Under the pieces are notes generated by a model that ran no database searches, was not told where the DNA came from, and saw only the letters and a list, made by a program, of their open reading frames with translations. From positions 19,995-83,994 of the forward strand of contig CAJTQL010000008.1 of NCBI GenBank assembly GCA_910578285.1: a DNA stretch of 64,000 nt, in the 5' to 3' direction. The translations under genes were made by a program, and so were the position numbers. This DNA is from an uncultured Helicobacteraceae bacterium. GTDB taxonomy: Bacteria; Campylobacterota; Campylobacteria; Campylobacterales; Helicobacteraceae. This document shows positions 57,886-64,000 of this stretch, in pieces (positions within the stretch are counted from its first letter, which is position 1; every line of letters starts with the position of its first letter).

Positions 57886-58868
57886 CAGGGCTGTCCTTGT
57901 ATCGAGAGGATTTTTTGGCGCAACGGCGAATCTGCGCCATCAATCCATAGATTTGGCGTGCTGCCACCTGGGGTTAGGAAAATCTGCGCGTCTTTGTTGG
58001 TGCGCAATGCCTCGTTGAATCGCCCCTGTGCCTCGATGGCACGCAACTCCAAGAGATTCTCATTGAGACTTTGTTTGATGGCATTGTTTGCCTGCTCGCG
58101 CGCCTTTGCTTCAATCAAAATCGCATCGGCGATTCCCTCTGCATGGATTCGCTTTGCCTGCGCTTCGCCTCCTGCCTGCTCAATCATTTTTTGGGCTTCT
58201 TCTTTGACGCGGGCAATCTCCTCTTTTACACGTTGCGCTTCTTGTTGCGCAACTTGGACAAGCTGAATCTGCTCACGCACGGCTTCGGGCAAGAGGATAT
58301 TCTTGAGTGTAAACGACTGCAGCACCACAGGCGCGTTTGGAATATTGGCAAGATAGGCGCGCAAGGCGCTAAGAATCTCGGACGCAATCATATCGCGCTT
58401 GTTGGGCAATTCTTCAGCACTATAATGCCCCAAAACATCGCGTACAATGCCCTGCGCTGGTCCCACAATGAGCCGTTCGTCCCAATCCTCTGTGTATTCG
58501 GAAATTGTTTGTGGAATCTCGCTTTGGTTGAGTGAATATTGAATGCTTGCGTCAATCAACACACGCAAGCCTGCTTTGTCGAGCGTTACAATCGCTGGAC
58601 GTGCGAGCATGGATTGGTGGGTTTGGTTGCTTGCCATTTCTTGCTGGGGATTGTTGGAAAAATTGAGCAGCTTGACTTTGGAATCGATGATGATAATGCG
58701 TTGAAAAAGCGGGACATAGAAATGCATTCCGGCATTGAGCGGAACAGGGTCAAAGCGCCCAAAAGTGGCGCGGATTCCTGTTTCGCCCGCATTGATAATC
58801 GCGATTGGATTGCCAAAAAAGGCAGACAGAATGAGCAGCCCAACCACCACAAACAGCGCAATTTTCAT
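57885..58868 (-). CDS. SPFH/prohibitin domain protein 2 (HflC-like)
   Basis: 327 residues. N-terminal membrane anchor (KIALFVVVGLLILSAFFG), SPFH domain (about 25-190: INAGETGIRATFGRFD, TLDKAGLRVLIDASIQYSL), then a coiled coil rich in Glu, Gln and Ala with VKEEAQKMIEQAGGEAQAKRI, and a tail FLTPGGSTPNLWID that is almost identical to that of the upstream paralogue. Such pairs form membrane ring or cage complexes that control FtsH (HflK/HflC). AGGAAAGAGA precedes the ATG. Confidence 0.88.
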   Translation of the reverse strand: MKIALFVVVGLLILSAFFGNPIAIINAGETGIRATFGRFDPVPLNAGMHFYVPLFQRIIIIDSKVKLLNFSNNPQQEMASNQTHQSMLARPAIVTLDKAGLRVLIDASIQYSLNQSEIPQTISEYTEDWDERLIVGPAQGIVRDVLGHYSAEELPNKRDMIASEILSALRAYLANIPNAPVVLQSFTLKNILLPEAVREQIQLVQVAQQEAQRVKEEIARVKEEAQKMIEQAGGEAQAKRIHAEGIADAILIEAKAREQANNAIKQSLNENLLELRAIEAQGRFNEALRTNKDAQIFLTPGGSTPNLWIDGADSPLRQKILSIQGQP

Positions 58869-58876
58869 TCTCTTTC

Positions 58877-59986
58877 CTACGGCTTGTTGCTCTTGCTATC
58901 AATCCACAGATTTGGCGTGCTGCCACCTGGGGTTAGGAATATTTTTGCGTCTTTGTTCTCACGCAATGCTTCATTAAACTTGCCCTGCACCTCGATTTGA
59001 CGCAAGTCAAGAAGCTGGCGCGAAAGGCTATCGCCAATCACCTGATTAGCCTGTGCTTGCGCCTTTGCCTCAATCAGAATCGCATCGGCATTGCCTTGCG
59101 CATTGATGCGCTTTGCCTCTGCCTCACCACGCGCTTGAGCGGCAACTTTCTCGGCTTCTTGTTTCGTGCGCTCAACCTCATTGCGCACGCGTTCTGCTTC
59201 TTGTTTAGCGACTTGAACGCGCTGAATCTGCTCTTGCACGCTCGGCGGGAGCAGAATGCTCTTGAGTTGAATCGAGCGCAATTCAGCGAGAGGATTCTTG
59301 AGCGCTTGCAAGTTTTTTGTCATCAAAGTCGCGACTTTTGCAGCGATTTCATCACGCTTTCCGGGCAATTCTTCGGCTGTGTAGCCGCCTATCACATTGC
59401 GCGCAATTTCTTGGATTGGCTCGATGATGATGCGTTGCTCCCAATTTTGTGTATATTCCGAGATGGTCTCGGAGACAAACTCGGGGTTGAGCGCATATTG
59501 CACGGTCAAGTCAATATACACAGGCAAGCCTTTGTTATCGAGCGTTTGAATCGCGGGACGATAGATTGTCGCCTCGCTGCGCGCGCTTGCGCCTTCTTCG
59601 CCGTTGCTAAAATTGAGGATTTTCACGCGTGAATCGACAACGATGATTCGTTGGAAACCGGGAAAATAGAAATGGATATTGGGATAGAGTGGCGTGGTGT
59701 CAAATTTTCCTGTCGTTACGCGGATTCCAACTTCGCCTGCATTGATGATTGTGAAAGGACGCACGACAAAAAAGAGGATAAGCAAACCCACAAAAGCATA
59801 GAGAAAAACGAGTTTTTTTGTTGGACGCATGTTGAATTCAAAGTTAAAATTGCTGCCGCCTTTGTTGTTTTTGTTGCCACCGCTATTTGGAGGCTTTTTG
59901 TTGCCCCATATCTCGCTATCATCAGATTCTTTGTCTTTGCGCTCGCTCCACTTTTTTTTGAGATGTTCATTGAGATCAATTGGCAT
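58877..59986 (-). CDS. SPFH/prohibitin domain protein 1 (HflK-like)
   Basis: 369 residues, longer than its neighbour by a hydrophilic N-terminus (Lys-rich, then Asn/Gly-rich NSGGNKNNKGGSNFNFEF) before the membrane helix at about 55-75. SPFH domain INAGEVGIRVTTGKFD ... TLDNKGLPVYIDLTVQYAL, coiled coil with RTKQEAEKVAAQARGEAEAKRI. The extended Gly/Asn N-terminus is like HflK, the shorter partner like HflC, so the two may form one hetero-complex. Tandem duplication, now well diverged except at the C-terminus. Confidence 0.88.
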   Translation of the reverse strand: MPIDLNEHLKKKWSERKDKESDDSEIWGNKKPPNSGGNKNNKGGSNFNFEFNMRPTKKLVFLYAFVGLLILFFVVRPFTIINAGEVGIRVTTGKFDTTPLYPNIHFYFPGFQRIIVVDSRVKILNFSNGEEGASARSEATIYRPAIQTLDNKGLPVYIDLTVQYALNPEFVSETISEYTQNWEQRIIIEPIQEIARNVIGGYTAEELPGKRDEIAAKVATLMTKNLQALKNPLAELRSIQLKSILLPPSVQEQIQRVQVAKQEAERVRNEVERTKQEAEKVAAQARGEAEAKRINAQGNADAILIEAKAQAQANQVIGDSLSRQLLDLRQIEVQGKFNEALRENKDAKIFLTPGGSTPNLWIDSKSNKP

Positions 59987-59998
59987 TGCTTGTGTCCT

Positions 59999-60916
59999 TT
60001 ATTTGACAAAAGTTAAGTAGTGTTCAAAATCTTTATTTTTTGCAAGTACAACATCAAAATATGCCTCTTGCAACTTTTTGGTGAGTTCGCCGCGCATCCC
60101 TTTGCCGATTGGGCGAAAATCGAGCTCGCGAATGGGCGTTACTTCTGCTGCTGTGCCTGTAAAAAACGCCTCATCGGCGATATAAATTTCATCGCGTGTG
60201 ATGCGCCGCTCTTCAATCACGATTCCGAGTTTGCGCGCAATCTCAACAATTGTAGCTTGCGTAATTGATTCGAGCGAATTGTCATGCGGTGGCGTGATAA
60301 GCTTGCCATTGCGCACGATGAAGATGCATTCACCGCTGCCTTCAGCCACAAATCCGCTATCATCAAGCAAAAGCGCTTCGTCAAAGCCACACGCAATCGC
60401 TTCATATTTTGCCATCTGTGAATTGACATAGCCCCCGATGACTTTCGCCTTGCCAAAGAACGACTTGACGGGGTTGCGCACAAACGATGATGTCTTGACA
60501 CGGATTCCTTTTTGCAGCCCTTCGTCGCCCAAATATGCGCCCCATTCCCATGCTGCAATCGCAACATTGACGGGTGAATTTTTATGATACACGCCCATTG
60601 CGCCATAACCAAGAAAGATAATCGGGCGCAAATAGACATTGCCATCGAAATGATTTTTGCGCAAAAGCTCGATTTGCGCGCTCTCGAGCTGCTCTTGATT
60701 GAATGGGCAATCGATTGCGACAATCTTGGATGAATTGAGCAATCTCTTGGTATGGCAAGCAAGACGAAAAATGGCAAGTCCTTTGTGCGTTTGATAGGCG
60801 CGTGTGCCCTCAAAAACGCCATTGCCATAATGCAAGGTGTGCGTGAGTATATGCACCTTTGCATCTTTCCAAGCAACAAATTCGCCATCCATCCAAATAT
60901 ATTGTGATTCTTTCAT
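59999..60916 (-). CDS. ilvE: Branched-chain amino acid aminotransferase
   Basis: 305 residues, class IV PLP aminotransferase, last step of valine, leucine and isoleucine synthesis. Seen: HTLHYGNGVFEGTRAY, RPIIFLGYGAMGV, the Lys region FFGKAKVIGGYVNSQMAKYEA, EGSGECIFIV and FFTGTAAEVTPIRELD. Full length. ilvA lies 46 kb away. Probably promotes its own transcript: 49 AT-rich bases separate it from tmk upstream. Confidence 0.94.
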   Translation of the reverse strand: MKESQYIWMDGEFVAWKDAKVHILTHTLHYGNGVFEGTRAYQTHKGLAIFRLACHTKRLLNSSKIVAIDCPFNQEQLESAQIELLRKNHFDGNVYLRPIIFLGYGAMGVYHKNSPVNVAIAAWEWGAYLGDEGLQKGIRVKTSSFVRNPVKSFFGKAKVIGGYVNSQMAKYEAIACGFDEALLLDDSGFVAEGSGECIFIVRNGKLITPPHDNSLESITQATIVEIARKLGIVIEERRITRDEIYIADEAFFTGTAAEVTPIRELDFRPIGKGMRGELTKKLQEAYFDVVLAKNKDFEHYLTFVK

Positions 60917-60965
60917 CGCTAACTCGCTTATTGAGGTTTAAACCTGCCATTTTATCAAAAAAAAT

Positions 60966-61556
60966 TTAATCTGAAGAAACACCTCTTGTGTGAATCGCTT
61001 CCACGATTTTTTGCGTCAGAGTTTCTTTGTTTTCGTTGGCATAAAGTGTGAGATAGGGCAGCTCGAGCAGCTCGCATGCGCGGTGCATATTCTGTTGCAC
61101 ATCAAGAAGATAGGCAATCCCACGACTTTCAAGCACATCTGCTTGCGCGTTGCGATGTTTGGCGCTAAGGCGCTCTTGTAGGCTCGCGCCATCAAGCTCA
61201 AGCACAATCACCAAGTCAGGCAGTCGCGGCATTGCAATGCGATTGAGCACACAGAGAATCTCGGCATCAAATCCAAATGCATACGCGATTCCAGACACGA
61301 GGCTTCTATCGGAAATCAGCAAAGAATCAACATTGGGTGCAATCACGCGCGCATAGTGCTCGGCGCGGTCGGCGAGAAACAAAAAAAGTTCGGTTGTTTT
61401 TGCGATATGGCTTTCAAGCAGAATCTCGCGCAGCTTTGCCCCAAGCTCTGTGCCACCCGGCTCTTTTGTGTAGATTGCATTGGGAAAATGCTGCTTGAGC
61501 GCAGCAATTTGTGTGGTTTTGCCGCTTGTGTCGATTCCCTCGAGTGCTACATACAT
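60966..61556 (-). CDS. tmk: Thymidylate kinase
   Basis: 196 residues. P-loop [11 protein letters not shown] at residues 6-16, DRS in [11 protein letters not shown], and a Lid region [10 protein letters not shown]. Phosphorylates dTMP to dTDP. ATG 61556 (MYVALEGID) is 10 bases inside coaD's end; the longer reading from 61586 adds residues that are not conserved in the family. Ends DD-less in SSD. Confidence 0.95.
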   Translation of the reverse strand: MYVALEGIDTSGKTTQIAALKQHFPNAIYTKEPGGTELGAKLREILLESHIAKTTELFLFLADRAEHYARVIAPNVDSLLISDRSLVSGIAYAFGFDAEILCVLNRIAMPRLPDLVIVLELDGASLQERLSAKHRNAQADVLESRGIAYLLDVQQNMHRACELLELPYLTLYANENKETLTQKIVEAIHTRGVSSD

Positions 61557-62035
61557 CGATAGCCCTTGTCGCGCAGATAGGCGCAAGCAGGTGCAGGGAC
61601 AAGATGTGAAATCTTGCCGCCATGCTCGAGGATTGCGCGCACAATTGATGAGCTGATGAACGCATTTTTGAGATTGGGCATGAAATAGATTGTCTCCAGT
61701 TCGGGGTTTAATGATGTGTTTGTATAGCCCATTTGCAATTCGTATTCAAAATCGCTCACGGCGCGAAGCCCACGCACGATGACAACGGTGTTTTGCGTTG
61801 TGGCGAAGTCTGCCAAAAGCCCGCAAAAACCTAAAACCTGCACTTTGCTAATTGCAGATGTGCTCCTTTCTATCATCTCAATCCGCTCTCCGAGCGAGAA
61901 TTGCGGCTTTTTATTTGCGCTCTGTGCGACTGCAACAATCACACGTTCAAAAATTAAGCTCGCGCGGCGGATAATATCCAAATGCCCGTTTGTGATGGGG
62001 TCAAATGTCCCCGGATACATCGCTGTTTTATACAC
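61547..62035 (-). CDS. coaD: Phosphopantetheine adenylyltransferase
   Basis: 162 residues; transfers AMP to 4'-phosphopantetheine, the penultimate step of CoA synthesis. Seen: [16 protein letters not shown] (TxGH nucleotidyl-transferase motif), [23 protein letters not shown] and the [10 protein letters not shown] (ISST-type) block. The frame has no ATG before MYPGTF, which would lose the first strand; GTG at 62035 (KTAMYPG) with AAGG six bases upstream gives the normal start, one base after the ubiX stop. Confidence 0.95.
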   Translation of the reverse strand: MYKTAMYPGTFDPITNGHLDIIRRASLIFERVIVAVAQSANKKPQFSLGERIEMIERSTSAISKVQVLGFCGLLADFATTQNTVVIVRGLRAVSDFEYELQMGYTNTSLNPELETIYFMPNLKNAFISSSIVRAILEHGGKISHLVPAPACAYLRDKGYRCM

Positions 62036-62036
62036 T

Positions 62037-62567
62037 TTAGCCTTCCCATCGTTTGTAAAGATTGTGCTCAATCTGCAGCAAATCAAGCCATTTGCCCACC
62101 CAAAAACGTTCCATCGCCTCGAGATTCTGCACATGCGCATAATACGCCGCCACAGGTGGAGCGATGAGCACGCCATAGAGTGAGAGACGCTGCATTTGCT
62201 CAAGCGCGAGCGTGCTAAAGGGCATTTCGCGGGGAGCAAGAAGCAGCTTGCGCCGTTCTTTGAGACACACGCTCGCAACGCGCGTGGTGAGGTTGTCGGC
62301 GATTCCGCTCGCGATTTTGCCAAGCGTGTTCATACTACATGGCACAATCGCCATTGCCTCACACAAAAACGAACCAGATGCAACCTTTGCGCCGATGTCA
62401 TCATCGCGCAACCATTGCACATTGTGCAGCTTCTCGCGCCGCAAGACTTCGCGCGCGCCGTCTGTGGCGATTGCATAGCATTCACGTTCTTGTGGAATCG
62501 CCTCGAGCAAGCGGATTCCAAGTGTTACGCCGCTCGCCCCGCTTAGCGCGATGATGATGGGCAACAC
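62037..62567 (-). CDS. ubiX: Flavin prenyltransferase UbiX
   Basis: 176 residues. [20 protein letters not shown] (FMN-binding SGASG), [20 protein letters not shown] and [12 protein letters not shown]. Makes prenylated FMN for UbiD-type decarboxylases, in menaquinone or futalosine-type quinone routes in this group. Overlaps the end of flgA by one base; the order flgA-ubiX-coaD-tmk matches H. pylori as I recall it. Confidence 0.94.
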   Translation of the reverse strand: MLPIIIALSGASGVTLGIRLLEAIPQERECYAIATDGAREVLRREKLHNVQWLRDDDIGAKVASGSFLCEAMAIVPCSMNTLGKIASGIADNLTTRVASVCLKERRKLLLAPREMPFSTLALEQMQRLSLYGVLIAPPVAAYYAHVQNLEAMERFWVGKWLDLLQIEHNLYKRWEG

Positions 62568-63448
62568 TAGCGCACCTCAACACGTTTTTCGTCAATCACA
62601 ATCACATCATAGCTCTTGTTTGTGCGCGGATTCTTGACGCGAATCTTCTTGCCAATCGCACCATCTTGTTGGGCGATGCCATCGAAGCTTAGAATCACGC
62701 GCCCATCATTGACAAGCACAAACACCGAATCGCCGCGGCGAATCACAATCTTGGGCGCAAGGTCGTTTTGGTGTAGAATCGTGCCCTTTGCCGTGTAGGA
62801 CGCAATCGAGTATTTGTCAATATCGGCTTTTGTGGCGAGCTCGCGCGCCATCTTGACAAATGGAATGCGCGTAATACTCACAGAATCGGGGCTGATGACA
62901 TCGCCCACCTTGAGCTTTTTGGTCGTCTCTATCGCCTCGAGCGTAGCTTTGATTTCATAACGGAAATAGATTCGCTTCATCGTACCAAGCTCGTCGATGA
63001 AGTTTGCAGGGAAGCTGCCTGTGGCACGTTTGTGGAGCTTTTTGGGGAATTGGAAATCTTGAAAATGCAGCCCCTCAAGCGAGATGTTGTTGAGCGGCGT
63101 AACGATGACATCTTGCACGAGGATATGGTATCTCGCATATTCATCAACAAACAGGGGTCCAATTTTTTCTTCGAGGAACGGCACGCGGTCATTTTGTGTG
63201 CGCACAAACTCGACAATGGTCGAGGTCGGAATCAATGTGATATTGTGCTGTTTGAACTTTTCGACAATCAGAGATGATTTAGCACGATACAGATTTGCCG
63301 AGGGTGCGAGCTCAAAAAGCGTGAACGGAGGCGCACTCGGCATGATGAGCTGGGAATCAATGATGTTGCTGCTAAATTCATAACGTTTTTGAATCTTGTC
63401 GTTAGCAAGCGCACAACACGCGAGCAGACACGCGAGCAGAAGACGCAT
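62567..63448 (-). CDS. flgA: Flagellar P-ring assembly chaperone FlgA
   Basis: 293 residues: Sec signal peptide (RLLLACLLACCALA), an N-terminal domain, and the SAF-type C-terminal domain from about 190 (GDVISPDSVSITRIPF, KGTILHQNDLAPKIVIRRGDSV, GKKIRVKNPRTNKSYDVIV). Helps FlgI assemble the P ring of the flagellar basal body in the periplasm. ATG 63448 has TTGGAGGT upstream. First gene of the flgA-ubiX-coaD-tmk run, with its own promoter. Confidence 0.9.
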   Translation of the reverse strand: MRLLLACLLACCALANDKIQKRYEFSSNIIDSQLIMPSAPPFTLFELAPSANLYRAKSSLIVEKFKQHNITLIPTSTIVEFVRTQNDRVPFLEEKIGPLFVDEYARYHILVQDVIVTPLNNISLEGLHFQDFQFPKKLHKRATGSFPANFIDELGTMKRIYFRYEIKATLEAIETTKKLKVGDVISPDSVSITRIPFVKMARELATKADIDKYSIASYTAKGTILHQNDLAPKIVIRRGDSVFVLVNDGRVILSFDGIAQQDGAIGKKIRVKNPRTNKSYDVIVIDEKRVEVR

Positions 63449-63478
63449 TGTTGACCTCCAAAGAATTGCAATACAATC

Positions 63479-63484
63479 ATTATA
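63479..63484 (-). promoter_or_regulatory. -10 box for flgA
   Basis: Perfect TATAAT on the minus strand about 30 bases before the flgA ATG, in an A/T-rich stretch (TTTTTAATATAAT) as expected for Helicobacter sigma-80 promoters, which often lack a -35 box. No sigma-54 or sigma-28 motif seen despite flgA being a flagellar gene. Confidence 0.5.
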
Positions 63485-63530
63485 TTAAAAATTAGTGATG
63501 TTTGGAAAGTGAGGGATTTTGGCTGTACGT

Positions 63531-63607
63531 CATTGCGAGCATTCGCTAGAATGCATGGCAATCAACGAGCAAAGAATCCCAACACGTTTGATTGCTTCGC
63601 TTTGCTC
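63531..63607. repeat. Compound REP-like hairpins (copy 5)
   Basis: First hairpin 63531-63563: CATTGCGA-GCATTC-GCTA-GAATGC-ATGGCAATC with a perfect 6-bp inner stem. Second, 63567-63607: GAGCAAAG ... CTTTGCTC. They lie upstream of flgA and just beyond the stop of the partial gene at the right edge, for which they may serve as terminator. Confidence 0.65.
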
Positions 63608-63631
63608 AACATGACAAATCCAATTCCAGTC

Positions 63632-64000
63632 TCATATCCTCACATCAACCTGTGGTTTGTTTGGAAATACAAGAGGATTGCTCATCTTGCGAATCTTGCT
63701 GCTTAGAGAATCGGAATCTTTGTTTGTGTTGTTTGCAAGGGCATTGTTGGATTCTTCTTTATCCTCTTTGTGGGAGGATTCTAATCCTCCGCTTGTAAGG
63801 AATGCAATGTTATACAAGTCTTGGGCATTGATTTTGACACCTTCAGCGTTTGTGAGGATAAAGCTTAGGAATCGTCCATCGGGATAGGTTGCCTTTTGAA
63901 TCGCTGTGATTCCTAAGTCTTTGAGAGAAACGATTGTTCCTGATTCATCTTTGATTCCAACTTGTGCAAAGTCCAAATCATTCAAATCTTCTTGGCTCAT
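63632..64000 (-). CDS. C-terminal fragment of an unidentified protein (5' part beyond the window)
   Basis: 122 codons open to the right edge. The Met at the edge may be internal. The sequence is Asp/Asn/Ser-rich: DLNDLDFAQVGIKDESG, DLGITAIQKATYPDG, GVKINAQDLYNIAF, then a Ser/Asn/Glu-rich tail. The pattern of short hydrophobic strands with acidic turns (L-x-D-L-G-I-x-A-I) recalls the C-terminal regions of large calcium-binding or RTX-like secreted proteins, but I do not recognise a family. Stop TAA-side is followed by the hairpin repeats. Confidence 0.55.
   Translation of the reverse strand: MSQEDLNDLDFAQVGIKDESGTIVSLKDLGITAIQKATYPDGRFLSFILTNAEGVKINAQDLYNIAFLTSGGLESSHKEDKEESNNALANNTNKDSDSLSSKIRKMSNPLVFPNKPQVDVRI

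Overview
The window comes from the Campylobacterota, most likely a Helicobacter or close relative. Evidence: the flgA-ubiX-coaD-tmk block, the accD-rlmH pair next to recO, a small RRM protein, HypF, an Obg-ProB pair and two chemoreceptors, together with frequent poly-G tracts inside surface-glycan genes. Placement rests on recalled gene families and gene order; the species cannot be told. I saw no tRNA, rRNA, CRISPR array, insertion sequence or phage gene.

Layout. 1-6.5 kb (minus): 3' part-missing panC, a prepilin-like protein, and a tripartite RND efflux operon. 6.7-8.4 kb (minus): WbpE- and WbpD-type enzymes for a 2,3-diacetamido uronic acid sugar nucleotide. 8.6-14.8 kb: a small exported protein, hypF, an RRM protein, a ComEA-like protein, a CoA-binding protein, threonine deaminase and a GT-C-like membrane protein. 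14.9-19.3 kb (minus): a YeiH-type transporter, a DMT transporter, a phase-variable SGNH-like protein and the WlbA/WbpB dehydrogenase of the same sugar pathway. 19.4-36.5 kb (minus): one tightly packed, visibly AT-rich glycan operon: two TagB-like transferases, two asparagine-synthetase-like amidotransferases, glycosyltransferases, two SAM methyltransferases, two radical SAM/SPASM proteins, a membrane protein and a polysaccharide deacetylase. 36.5-41.4 kb: housekeeping (rsmE, DksA-like, rlmH, accD, an inositol-phosphatase-like protein, recO). 41.4-44.2 kb: a JAMM protease and a sulfite reductase-TusA fusion. 44.3-50 kb: two chemoreceptors, an M23 peptidase and an orphan. 50-53.2 kb: obg, proB and a two-part ThrE exporter. 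53.3-57.2 kb (minus): an O-antigen-ligase-like protein with two glycosyltransferases. 57.2-63.4 kb (minus): hisIE, two SPFH proteins, ilvE, tmk, coaD, ubiX, flgA. The right edge holds the end of an unidentified protein.

The centrepiece is the glycan region. WlbA, WbpD and WbpE would supply a diacetamido uronic acid sugar nucleotide, and the AsnB-like enzymes are plausible amidating enzymes for its carboxylate. Four poly-G runs of 10-13 bases lie inside genes of this region. Three are in frame now; in the second radical SAM gene the run of 13 is one G too long, splitting it into a 68-codon head and a long catalytic remainder. The locus therefore looks like a phase-variable surface-glycan system with radical-SAM chemistry that I cannot assign to a known reaction. 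A 275-bp direct repeat and a decayed glycosyltransferase copy show that it has also been reshuffled by recombination.
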